NCBI GenBank assembly: GCA_034509755.1
Contig: CM067549.1
Span: forward strand, 46,711,052 to 46,775,051
Direction: 5' to 3'
Source: Anisodus tanguticus
Lineage: Eukaryota; Streptophyta; Magnoliopsida; Solanales; Solanaceae
DNA: 64,000 nt
Each line of letters starts with the position of its first letter. Within the stretch, counting starts at the first letter, position 1. Below are positions 23,260-33,706 of this stretch, one piece after another. The notes beneath the pieces were generated by a model, which searched no databases, was not told where the DNA came from, and was given only the letters and a program-made list of their open reading frames with translations. A program made the translations under genes and the position numbers.

Positions 23260-23850
23260 TTCGCTAGTGATAGTGGAGATGCTTTGTAGTGGTGGAGATA
23301 GTTGTGATGGTGGAGGTGGTTGGTGTTGTAGTGACTGACGCGATGGTGGTGGTTGATAGTGGCGGTGGTGGTGGATGTTATGGTGGAGTTGGTTGATGTT
23401 AGTAATTGATGGTGTTGGTGGCTAAAGAATGTGTGGTAGTTGATGATGGTATTGGTGATAGTTGGCGGTAGTGCTAGTTATGATGGTAGAGGTAGTTGGT
23501 AGTAAGGATTGAGCGCAATGGTGGTGGAGTGGATGGGCGGAGGGTAGTGGGGTGAGGGTGGAGAGCGGGTGGGTGGTGGATGGGTAGGGGTAGGTAGGTG
23601 GGTGGGTGGGTGTGGTGGGGGTTGAGAGGGGTTTAGAAGGGTGACGGTGGTGGTGTTTGACAGTGGTTGTAATGACAGAAGTGGTTAGTAGTGGTGGAGG
23701 ATGGGGTGAGGGTTAGGAGTGTGGTGGTTGTTTTTTGTAGAGTAGATTAGTGGTAATGGGGTGAGAGGAGGTGGGGGTGGTGGCGGCGGCGATAGGTTGG
23801 GAGGGTCGGTGGGAGTGAAGCTGGTGGTTGCAGACAGAGTGATGGTAAAA
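23260..23850. repeat. GGTGGT-rich low-complexity tract
   Basis: About 590 bp with strong G>C skew, made of degenerate GGTGGT/GTTGGT/GATGGT units and (GGGT)n near 23590-23620. It is irregular and there is no conserved long unit. Confidence 0.8.
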
Positions 23851-24319
23851 ATTATTCATACAAAACTACCTCTTAATGATATTAAGACTTTATTCGAGAT
23901 TTTAATGATTAAGACATATTCAGACAACATAAGTGCTTAGATCTTAATGTAAACAAATGAATTCAATGGTCTAAGGTCTGAACCATTCAGATTCAGACAC
24001 CCAAACAAATGAGGCCTAAATATATTGGGAAATCACTCAAATTTAATTATTACATTTGTCTTTATTTGAACGTGCCCAACTAAAATTATGGTAAATAAAT
24101 AACCGATAGACTAAATATATTCCTATTCAAATTGAATAGGTTAAGACTTCTACTCAAATACAACTCTTACATTGAATGTATTGGGTGACAGGCAGTCCAA
24201 TAATTTTATCGAACAAACAGTATATTGTCTAAATAGACATATTACTATTAAAAGCCTCTACTAGTCTATATATCTACCGATATTCAAAGTATGAATGACC
24301 TTAGAAATATTGATGTGTT

Positions 24320-24501
24320 CTTATCATTGTCTGCATCTATTTTTTTTTCTATGTAATATGTATATTTTTTTGGAGTTTGTTTTATTCGCTGCTGACATAG
24401 GTTTATCGTCAATTGAAGTTAATTGCTTAAGTGTTTTTGGGTTTATCATTAACCTGATTGTGTGATTTTATTATGTGTTTGTGTGACTTTGAGTTTGTTT
24501 G
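24320..24501. repeat. Tandem-repeat tract, left part (interrupted by copia copy 3)
   Basis: Sequence from ATTGTCTGCATCTATTTT through TTATCGTCAATTGAAGTTAA and GTGTGATTTTATTATG recurs after the insertions at 29922-30063 and 31195-31700. The spacing, with insertions removed, is roughly 260-350 bp, so copia copy 3 and the solo LTR both landed in one tandem array. Confidence 0.65.
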
Positions 24502-24968
24502 TGTTAAACAAAGCAATATACATGTGATATACACTGAATATACAGCAGTGTATATCACATATATATCACTAGGCAAAACAAAGGATCAAGGCGACAAGGG
24601 CCTAGCGGTGGGCCACATCGGCGATGGGCCGTGGAAAGGCCGGGGGACCGAAGCGGGCGAAGCGATGGAATGGACAAAGGCAGTGGGCCTCGGCAGCAGT
24701 AAGCCCATCACGGAAAGGCAGTGGGCCTCGGCAGCAGTAAGCCCATCACGGAAAGGCAGTGGTTGTTGTATATTAGGAGTATATATTGATGTAATATTGT
24801 AGTATAATTATTACCATAATTAGTGTTATACACCTACCATAATTGTATAGTTAGAGTTATGGTAGAATAAGGTTTTAGGAATAGATTAGGAATGAGATTC
24901 TCCTATTTTGTAACTTGTATATATATCTATTCAATCAATGAAAATAATCAAGGGGATTATTTCTTTCA
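24502..24968 (+). repeat. 5' LTR of copia copy 3
   Basis: 467 bp, TGTTAAACAAAG...TCTTTCA. A 13 bp perfect inverted repeat lies at 24522-24534 / 24548-24560 (arm ATGTGATATACAC). A GC-rich block with a tandem duplication of a ~38 bp unit (AGTGGGCCTCGGCAGCAGTA and following) lies at about 24680-24756; the 3' LTR has one unit. Confidence 0.93.
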
Positions 24969-25130
24969 TGGTATCAAGAGACTAGGTCTAAACAAAAGTT
25001 TTCTTCTCTCAAACTTTTGCCTCCTTGGCCGAGAACCTCCCCCCCTCCCTCGGGTTTTCTCTCCAAATATCTCGTCTTCCGCTCTCAAAAACCTCTCTTA
25101 AATTTAACCTCCTTCTTTGTTCTTTCAAAT

Positions 25131-26144
25131 ATGTCTAAGAACAATTTTCACCCTGCCCTCACGGTTTCCAATATCAAGCTAAGTGTCCATATTGTCCTTG
25201 AGATGGAAAACGTTCAATATGCAACGTGGGCAGAATTGTTTAAAATTCACGCTATATCTTATCAAGTTCTTCATCACATCATTCCTCCCGCTAGACCCCG
25301 TCCTGCGGAGGATCCTGAGCTATGGATTACACTTGATGCTACCGTTCTTCGGTGGATATACGCCACTATTTCAGTGGACCTTCTACAGACGATTATGGAG
25401 CCAGATACCACGGCTATGGCTGCATGGAATAGATTGCGTGACATATTCCAAGACAACCAACATTCCCTTGTCGTCACACTCGAGCAGGAATTCTCTCTCG
25501 TTCGAATGGATGTATTTCCGAACATTTCTGCATATTGCAAGAAACTAATGGAATTGGCGGATCAACTCCGTAATGTTGGCGCACCGGTAACAAATAATCG
25601 TCTAGTTCTACAGTTGGTTGCCGGTCTTTCGGAGGCCTATAATGGTGTTGGCACTCTCCTTCGCCAAAGCAACCCTCTTCCCGACTTCCATCAAGCCCGC
25701 TCCATGCTTACGTTGGAAGAAGCCGGTTTGGCTAAAAAGGCAGCTACCGGAGCAAGTCCAGTTGTCATGATGGCATCCTCTCCTAATCCTTTAGGTTTTG
25801 TTAATAATTCGGGCCAAAACCATAATAATGGTGGCGGCAAGAATAATCGCAAGAATAATAACAAAAACCGCGGGGGCAAACGCGGTGGTAATAGTGGAGG
25901 TTTCGGTAGTCGGCAAAACATCGGTGGGTCCCATCCAATGAACAAGGTGGCCCACCACCCCCATGGGCCCGGCAATGGGGCCCATGGCGATGGAGCGATG
26001 GCGGTGGACCGTGGGCCGGCCGGCCCATACCAAAGGCGAGCGAGGGGAATTCCAACGGCCGGTAGGGCCGGCCACGATCCCGGCCCAGCCCAATACCCAA
26101 AGGTGGCGGCCCATCGGCCGGTGGCCCAAAGAACGGCGGGGTAG
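25131..26144 (+). pseudogene. Copia copy 3 gag (frame open, tail altered)
   Basis: From ATG at 25131 the frame is open to 26144 (about 337 residues). It carries VQYATWAELFKIHAISYQV, WNRLRDIFQDNQHSLVVTLE, CKKLMELADQLRNVGAPV, LVLQLVAGLSEAYNGVGTLL and LTLEEAGLAKK, then an Asn/Gly/Lys-rich stretch and a GC-rich Gly/Pro/Ala tail. This is the UBN2-type capsid region of Ty1/copia gag. There is no CCHC knuckle. The frame closes before the protease, so gag and pol are out of phase now. Confidence 0.85.
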
Positions 26145-26269
26145 CGATTACGGGCCGGGTCCAAGCACGGCCGAGTTCTTGGGCCCCGACCTCCGCAAGC
26201 CCATCATGCGGCAGGCCCTACTCGGGCCGATATCGAGGCCGCGATGCACACGTTGGGATTGACTCAACC

Positions 26270-27880
26270 GGACCAAAATTGGTACATGGACACGGGCCAC
26301 TACTCACATGACTTCCGACTCGGTACTCTCTCATCTTAGTCCAATTTGAGCACCCCTCGGGGATAATTATTGGTAATGGCGCTTCTATTTCAATTCTAGG
26401 GTATGGTCGAAAACGTTGTCTCCCCCCAATCCACCACTCCTCTTGAAAAATACTTTACATGCTCCTAAATTGATTAAAAATTTAGTGTACGTCCGAAAGT
26501 TCACAAATGACAATTACTTTTCGTTGAATTTGATCCTTTCGGTTTCTCTCGAAGGATTTCAAGACGGGGAGTCATCTCATGAGGTGTGATAGTAGGGGGA
26601 TCTATATCCTATCATGCTCGGTTTCGATCCATCGAGTCCAACCTTGTCATCGCCTTTTGCGACCATCTCTCCTTCCATGTGGCATGCTCGTCGTGTCATC
26701 CGGGATCTTCTATTTTATCGCTTTTAGATAAAAATAGCTTTATTTCTTGTAAGGGTACGAGTCGTACTCCAATTTGTCAGTCTTGTTCATTAGGAAAAAT
26801 TGTTAAGTTGCCATTTGTAGACTCCAATTCTCATACTTCTATGCCATTTGACATTATTCATAGCGACTTATGGACATCTCCTGTTCTTAGTTCAATGGGT
26901 CATCGATATTATGTTCTCTTTTTAGATGATTATTCTAGATTTTTGTGGACATTTCCAATTGCGAATAAATCACAAGTGTTTTCCGTCTTCATAAAATTTA
27001 GAGCGTTCGTTCGTACTCAATTTGAAAGAGAAATAAAAAATATTCAATGTGATAATGGGAAGGAGTATGACAATAGGGAGTTTCGAGAATTTTGTGCTAC
27101 TCATGGGATAAATTTTCGGTTTTCATGTCCTCATACATCTTCACAAAATGGGAAAGCCGAACGCAAAATTCGTTCCATAAATAACATTGTCCGAACTCTC
27201 CTAATCCATGCCTCCATACCTCCGTATTTTTGGCATCATGCTCTACAAATGGCCACTTACCTTCTTAACATAATTCCATCTAAAGGTCTGACATATTATT
27301 CCCCTCTCAAAATCTTATTTAATAAGAACCCTTCATATTCTCACCTTCGGATTTTTGGGTGCTTGTGTTATCCGTTATTCCCATCCACCACAATTAACAA
27401 ACTTCAGGCTCGGTCTACCCCGTGTGTGTTTTTGGGTTATCCGTCAAATCATCGTGGTTATAAGTGTTTTGATTATCCTCCAAGAAAATCATAATCAATC
27501 GTCATGTCATTTTTGATGAAACTCAATTCCCGTTTACAAAAGTTCATACTCCCGAACCTAAGTCGTATAATTTTTTGGATGACCAAATATCCCCGTATAT
27601 TATTCGAAATTTTTCAGACATCTCCCGTACCCAAAATCCTCCAGCGGGCCCACATCGCCCGGCCCAACAAGATCTTGTCACGCCCGAAAAATACAACCAC
27701 CGGAACAGTTCCGGCTATTGGGCCGGTCCACCCCAATTCTGGAACTGGTCTAGAAGCCGATTCCAGCATTTACCGATTTGGGCCAGCAGGCCCACTGCTT
27801 GCTGGCCAGTCCGTCCCGAGCCCAGAAAATTCCCAAAATTCCCTTAATTCTTCCTCGAGTCATAGACCGATCACTCGTAA
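26270..27880 (+). pseudogene. Copia copy 3 protease and integrase
   Basis: At 26283-26310 the protease active site is damaged: sister copies read GACACCGGCGCCACT, here GACACGGGCCACT, a loss of 2 bases that shifts the frame inside DTGA. Integrase is long and mostly open, 26586-27494: CQSCSLGKIVKLPF, MPFDIIHSDLWTSPV, DDYSRFLWTFPI, QCDNGKEYDNREF, SSQNGKAERKIRSINNIV, LRIFGCLCYPLFP. The linker changes frame near 27480-27510 and ends RPITRNQRGIFTPKRHF. Confidence 0.88.
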
Positions 27881-29475
27881 TCAGCGGGGTATTTTTACAC
27901 CTAAAAGACATTTTAATTTATATTCTGATGTCTCTAAATCCCCCTTGCCCCGCAATCCCGTGTCCGCATTAAATGACCCTAATTGGAAAATTGCTATGAC
28001 TGATGAATATAATGCTCTTATTGATAATAAGACGTGGGAGTTGGTGCCCCATCCATATGGTATTAATATTATCAGGTCTATGTGGATTTTTGCTCATAAG
28101 GAGAATTCAGATGGGTCTTTTGCTCGGCATAAGGCGCGACTTGTTGGTGATGGTAAGACTCAGCAGGTTGGTATTGATTGTGGTGAGACGTTTAGTCCGG
28201 TGGTCAAACCGGCTACCATTCGCACTGTACTTAGTTTGACTCTTTCAAAGACTTGGCCGATTCATCAGATAGATGTCAAGAATGCTTTTCTACATGAAGA
28301 TCTCAAGGAAACAGTCTATATGCATCAGCCGTTGGGGTTCAGGGATCCCAACCGCCCTCATCATGTCTGTTTGTTGAAGAAGTCATTATATGGGCTTAAG
28401 CAGTCTCCACGTGCCTGGTATACACGATTTGCTGGATTTTGTTTCGACTATTGGGTTCACTCACGGCGGGTCAGATAATTCTTTGTTCATCTACCGCCGT
28501 GGTTCGTCATTGGCCTATATTTTGTTATATGTGGATGATATCATCTTGACTGCCTCCTCCGATGCTTTGCGTCAGTCTATCATGGCCATGCTCACTTCTG
28601 AATTTGCTATGAAGGACTTAGGGCCGTTGAGTTATTTTTTGGGGATTGCCGTCAAACGTCATTCAGGTGGCTTGTTTCTGTCTCAACGGAAGTATGCTGC
28701 TGAGATCATAGAGAGGGTTGGGATGTCATCCTGTAAGTCCACTTCCACACCGGTTTATGCACACCCAAAGCTGAGTGCCGCAGCAGGTGCACCATACGAG
28801 GGCCCGACCCGCTATCGCAGTCTTGCAGGGGCCCTCCAGTATCTTACCTTTACCAGACCAGATATTACATATGCGGTTCAGCAGGTGTGTTTATTCATGC
28901 ATGATCCCAGGGTTGAGCACATGAATGCAATCAAACGCATCATTCGGTATCTTCAGGGGACACTGGACTATGAGTTGCACTTGTATCCTTCGTCTACATC
29001 CACACTTGTCTCTTACACGGATGCTGATTGGGGTGGTTGTCCCGACACCAGACGGTCGACTTCTGGCTACTGTATGTTCCTTGGCAACAACTTGGTCTCA
29101 TGGTCGGCAAAACGTCAAACAACTCTGTCACACTCCAGTGCAGAGGCAGAATATCAAGGGGTCGCAAATGTGGTCTCCGAGTCATGTTGGCTACGTAATT
29201 TGCTTTTGGAGCTTCATTGTCCCATTCAGAAGGCAACCTTGGTATATTGCGATAACATTAGTGTCATCTACCTTTCAGCTAACCCAGTTCAACACCAGCG
29301 CACCAAGCATATCGAAATGGACATTCACTTTGTCCGTGAAAAGGTTGCAAAAGGTCAAGTTCGCGTATGCCATGTCCCGTCTCGTTATCAAATTGCGACA
29401 TCTTTACAAAGGGTCTACCAGTGCGGTTCTCTTTGAAGATTTTAGGGACGATCTCGGCGTTCGAAAACCGCCCGC
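27880..29475 (+). pseudogene. Copia copy 3 RT and RNase H (one main frameshift)
   Basis: The frame to 28478 gives EYNALIDNKTWELV, RSMWIFAHKENSDGS, GETFSPVVKPATIRTV, IDVKNAFLHEDLKE and KKSLYGLKQSPRAWY. A frameshift near 28440 moves to the frame open to 29436: LLYVDDIILTASSD (YVDD at 28528-28539), LGPLSYFLGIAV, YLTFTRPDITYAVQQVC, SYTDADWGGCPDTRRSTSGY and SSAEAEYQGVANVV. Another break near 29395 removes the last residues. Apart from these the polymerase is well preserved. Confidence 0.9.
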
Positions 29476-29489
29476 TATGATCGGGGGTG

Positions 29490-29921
29490 TGTTAAACAAA
29501 GCAATATACATGTGATATACACCGAATATACAGCGTGTATATCACATATATATCACTAGGCAAAACGAAAGGATTTGGCGAAAGGGCCTCACGGTAGGCC
29601 ATCGGCGATGGGGGCCGTGGAAAGGCCGAGGGACGAAGCGAACCGAAGCGATGGAATTGACAAAGGCGGTGGGCCTCGGCAGCGACGGTAAGCCCATCAC
29701 GGAAAGGCGGTGGTTGTTGTATATTAGGAGTATATATTGATGTAATATTGTAGTATAATTATTACCATAATTAGTGTTATACACCTACCATAATTGTATA
29801 GTTAGAGTTATGGTAGAATAAGATTTTAGGAATAGATTAGGAATGAGATTCTCCTATTTTGTAACTTGTATATATGTATCTATTCAATCAATGAAAATAA
29901 TCAAGGGGATTATTTCTTTCA
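29490..29921 (+). repeat. 3' LTR of copia copy 3
   Basis: 432 bp, TGTTAAACAAAG...TCTTTCA, preceded by the polypurine tract ending GGGGG. It carries the same 13 bp inverted repeat as the 5' LTR and one copy of the GC-rich unit that is doubled in the 5' LTR. Confidence 0.93.
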
Positions 29922-30063
29922 GTTTGTTTTTGTTGTTTTGTAGGATGCAGATTCTCACAAGAGCAAACGATTTTTTACATATTTTTGTAGGTACATTGTG
30001 TTATCACCATTGTCTGTATCTATTTTCTTTTCTTTTTAATATATATTTTTTCAAGTTTCTTCT

Positions 30064-31194
30064 TGTTGGTTACAAAGATGCAGGAAACAGAAATTACAAG
30101 TAACTGCTAAGTATTACAAGAACTGAAATTACAATTGATGAACAAACTGGAATTACATAGAACTTGAAGAATAAACTGGAACTGTTTGTGGTATGCTGAG
30201 TCGAGTGTTTGCACTCTGTCTTTAAGACAATATTGCCTCGTATGTATCCTTTCTACGTCCTGGACAATTGTCTCCCAAGATAAAACAGCAAGTGAACAAA
30301 TGAGCAAAGGAAACTCAAGTGTTACCGTGAAAAATTTTGAGTAATGAAATGATGCTGGAAAGTAGTAGGAAGACTGAATTCTGTTTCTGTTTATGTTTTT
30401 TCGTGTACCTCAACAATGGTGACAAGGAGTCCTTTATATAGTTGGAGAAGAGGCTCATGAACTGCCCACATTACTGTCATTACTGGCCAAGTAATGGCAA
30501 CAATAGAGGAGTAATTCACCAAAATAAATGGTGAATTTGATGTGCAACGGATGACATTTAGGAAGAGTAATTCAGCCAAAATAAATGGTTGAATTGAGTG
30601 CGGTTGACGTTCTGTTTCTGCCCAATCTGACTTTCTTGAAACTTCAGGGACCAAACTGTACATATGAAAGAATTATGGTCCAAACTGTACATATGAAGGA
30701 ATTCTGGTCCAAACTGTACATATGAAGGAATTCTGGTCCAAACTGTACATATGAAAGAATTCTGGTCCAAAAAGATAATATCAGAAGAAGCATAGCCCAC
30801 AGCCCGTGACCGGACGGGACGGGCGGCGCGCGTGGGCTTTCCTCGAACCGAAGCACATCTATGTCCTCCCTCCTTTAAACACACGGGATACCCCTTGGGG
30901 TCCCAAGCCCCAAGCCAACTTTGAGACTTATAAACAAAACAATTATTTCTTCCTCCACCGATGAGGGAGAATTGATCCCATACCACACTTTTCCATGCTT
31001 CAAACACCTCACTTCGTGGACCAATATCTCTTTCATTTCTCAACGAAATTTGACGATCCTTGGCCCTACGGTCATCTACTTGCTTAGTAGATTATGCATG
31101 TGTGAAGAACCGGATTCTCCAACATGCGGAACACTAGTGTTTAAGCCGTTAAAGTTGGTCGGTCGCAACTCCCGCCAAAGACAAATTTCCAACA
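30064..31194 (-). mobile_element. Solo LTR (copia-type), minus orientation, TSD CTTCT
   Basis: 1131 bp with termini TGTTGG...CCAACA and a perfect 5 bp duplication CTTCT at 30059-30063 and 31195-31199. On the minus strand a TATA box CTATATAAAGG lies near 30438. No coding region is present, so it is a solo LTR left by LTR-LTR recombination. Related sequence occurs at 40156-40992 and 41340-41997. Confidence 0.85.
30651..30766. repeat. 29 bp tandem repeat, four units, inside the solo LTR
   Basis: Units starting CCAAACTGTACATATGAA begin at 30651, 30680, 30709 and 30738, nearly identical. The related LTR at 41340-41997 has about one unit, so the array expanded in this copy or its lineage. Confidence 0.9.
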
Positions 31195-31716
31195 CTTCTA
31201 TCTGCCGCTGACATACGTTCACCGTCAATTTAAGTTCATTATTTTAAGTATTTTTTATTTATTTTATCATTAACCTAATTGTGTGATTTTATTATGTTTG
31301 AGCAACTTTGAGTTTTTATGCTTAATTTTTGTTGAAATTGGTTCATATATTTTCAGTTGAGGACAAGACTGAAATTTTGATTTTTGCCTCTTTTTTTTTT
31401 TCTTCGTTTTGTAGGATACAAGTACTCACAAGAGCAAACAACTTTTGACGGATTTTAATAGGCACATTGCGTTCTCGCCATTGTTTACATCTATTTTCTT
31501 TTATATGTAATATGTATATTTTTTGGAGTTTCTTTTACATGTTGATTTTACATGTTGTTGACATACGTTTACCGTCAATTTAAGTTCATTGGTTTAAGTG
31601 TTTTTTGTTTTTATCATGTTTTGTGTGACTTGGTGTTTTTATACTTAATTTTAGTTGAAATTGATTTATATTTTTTGGTACCTCGCTTATGATCATGCAT
31701 AAAGTGCGTACACTAG
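31195..31716. repeat. Tandem-repeat tract, right part, ending in a possible Helitron 3' end
   Basis: Two further diverged units containing CATACGTTTACCGTCAATTT and CCATTGTTTACATCTATTTT are present, the continuation of the array at 24320-24501. The tract ends TGCGTACACTAGGACTAGT near 31716 and is followed by TTATAATAAAAGTG, similar to the other Helitron-like junctions. Confidence 0.5.
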
Positions 31717-32394
31717 GACTAGTTTATAATAAAAGTGAAAATCGATCAAATGAAACGTCGACGCCAAAGTCAGTGACCTATTTTGGATTCAATAATAATG
31801 ACTATTATTTTCCCTCCATAGTTGGGCTACAATTGGGCTAAACCATATTAAAGTGGGTACATGAAACACCTCACAAGACCCAAAACTCAAGACTAACCCA
31901 ACTAGCACCTTATGGGTGGCCGAAAAGTTCAACTAGCAACAAACGACTTATTGTTATATCAAATTTATATATAATTATCCACACAATAGGAAGAATGAAC
32001 AGAAAGTTATATGTAACTTTTTCAACATTAAAAAAGAAGGGCAATATTTTCGCCAGCCGGCTAGAAAAGTTTTCCCCCGCCTAGTTGTAATAGTTTGTAG
32101 CTGCCGCTGGTGTATACTCAGTGTATAACTAATGTATAATCAGTGCAAATACATATTGTATACAAATATACAACAATTACACATTGCATGCTGACTATAA
32201 TTTTAAAAGATAAATATTAGAATTATATTTTAGGCTCTATTAAGCTGCAGTGTAATGTTAAATCCAAAATTTAGAAGGAAAAAAAAGGAACCATGACTTT
32301 TAGATTTTTTTTAGAAAATGAAAGCGATCATTGATATTAAGAAACTACATGCATGTGAACAAAATATATTTATGAGATTTTAGACCGAGCCAAC
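31717..32394. other. Intergenic sequence, no gene seen
   Basis: Nothing coding is recognised. A stretch near 32100-32190 with repeated TGTATA/TATACA motifs resembles one at 37690-37800 and may be part of a short non-autonomous element. Confidence 0.4.
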
Positions 32395-33332
32395 ATGGTT
32401 GAAGCTAATCTCATGTGTACGCCAATGACAAGCGGATCTTGTCTCATAAGTAGTGATGACTCTTTATTTGAGGATCCTAAAGAATATCAGGCTATAGTTG
32501 AAAGTTTACAATATCTTCACCTTACCATATCAGATTTTGTCTTTGTTGTAAGCAAATTGTCTCAGTTTACAAGTGCTCCAACGACTACACATTGGGCTAC
32601 GATCAAACGAGTTCTTCGCTATCTTTCTGGCACATCTGTTAATGGTATGTTACTTCTCCGACTTAGATTGGGCAGGTAATCTTGAAGATCGCTCCTCTAC
32701 TACATCATACATTGTGTTTTTAGGCTCCAATTCAATCTCATGGAGTTCTAAGAAGCAAAAAGTTGTTGCACGCTCGTCCACAGAAGCTGAATATCGTGCT
32801 ATTGCTTCAACTACTGCTGAAATTTATTGGGTCCGTAATTTACTTCAGGAGTTATCTCTCTTTCTCAAGGAACCACCAGTTATCTATTGTGACAATCTTG
32901 GCGCGACCTATGGTGTGCTAAATCAGTTTTTCATTCCAAAATAAAGCACATCGAGATTAACTATCATTTTGTTCGAAATCTCTGTCAACAAGGCTTCCTG
33001 CGTGTTTCTCACGTTTCATCTCGAGACCAGCTGGATGATCTTCTTACCAAGTCGCTTTCAAAAGCTCCATTTGAAGCACTAAGGTCTAAGATTGGTATAT
33101 CGGATCGATCTACCATTTTTCGGGGCATGTTAGTGATATCTCTTGATTGATATTAGGATATCTTGATTGATCTTTCATATCTTAGTATTTGTTAGTATCT
33201 CTATCAGTGATTTAGTTTCTATTATGATTAGGAGAAGATATCAATTCTTTATTAGTTGATTTTTTCTTTATTTGATGTTGCTCTCTTGTACAAATATACA
33301 TTCATATTAATGAAATCATATACTTATCTCCA
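32395..33332 (+). mobile_element. 3' remnant of a different Ty1/copia element (RT end, RNase H, LTR)
   Basis: The sequence opens inside the RT connection region (EYQAIVESLQYLHLTISD, LSQFTSAPTTTHWATIKRVL), changes frame near 32650 and continues with RNase H (DLDWAGNLEDRSSTTSY, SSTEAEYRAIASTTAE, VIYCDNLGATY). After a stop at 32942 it continues in another frame with HIEINYHFVRN. A probable 3' LTR runs from TGTTAGTGATATC (33128) to about 33332. Everything 5' of the RT end is missing. It differs clearly from copies 1-4. Confidence 0.8.
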
Positions 33333-33706
33333 ATAATAAAATTCTTTAAAGATGTGATGCATTGAATGAGGTTATTCCTCACTTAATCAGATATCGCTTC
33401 GCTTCCTCCTACATGGCGTGAATCCAAAAATAAGTGTGAGAACCAGACACCGGAGGAAAACAAAAAACAAAAAAAGCTTTACTCAGTTAGTATAATTATA
33501 TCGAAACTAAATCCGAATACAATGCAGCATGGACCCCACCCCCATCACGTTTTCCTACCGTTATAACAATAAATAAGAAGAAATATCAGTATCAAATTAT
33601 ACTGTCTCACCTAGATATTCTAAACATAAACATGTGACCACTGTACCACACATCATTAAACTCCAAACCCCCCTCCATTTTCTTCAACTCTTCCAAGCTT
33701 TCTCCA
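33333..33706. promoter_or_regulatory. Upstream region of the membrane-protein gene
   Basis: This stretch separates the copia LTR from the ATG at 33707. The last ~60 bases are pyrimidine-rich (CCCCCCTCCATTTTC and similar), as in many plant 5' UTRs. No TATA box is clear enough to assign. The gene's promoter therefore lies within about 375 bp of a retrotransposon LTR. Confidence 0.4.

Larger units (their letters stand above)
22235..24016. mobile_element. Tourist/PIF-Harbinger-like non-autonomous element with TAA TSD
   Basis: Ends are GGCCTCAT... at 22235 and ...ATGAGGCC at 24016, flanked by TAA on both sides (22232-22234 and 24017-24019). A 3 bp TWA duplication and GGCC-beginning TIRs are typical of PIF/Harbinger (Tourist) elements. 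Subterminal CTGAATG/CATTCAG motifs recur at both ends. At 1782 bp it is large for a MITE because of a nested TIR element (22292-23058) and a GTG-rich tract. No transposase is visible. Confidence 0.65.
24502..29921 (+). mobile_element. Ty1/copia retrotransposon copy 3, both LTRs, TSD GTTTG
   Basis: LTRs lie at 24502-24968 and 29490-29921, with a perfect duplication GTTTG at 24497-24501 and 29922-29926. The primer site TGGTATCAAGAG starts at 24969. Gag, protease, integrase, RT and RNase H are all represented, so this is the most complete copy of the family here, but it has frameshifts in protease, RT and elsewhere. Confidence 0.95.

Noticed and set aside
24591..24760. GC-rich 114-codon frame beginning at 24458
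   Set aside because: It runs through the copy 3 5' LTR and its tandem duplication, so it is not a gene.
25691..26164. Long minus-strand frames opposite copia copy 3 gag (99-157 codons)
   Set aside because: They are shadows of the GC-rich, Gly/Pro-rich gag tail, with no recognisable features of their own.
30391..31043. 161-codon minus-strand frame in the solo LTR
   Set aside because: It is an open frame created by the 29 bp repeat (29 x 3 keeps frame over few units). An LTR promoter region is the better explanation.
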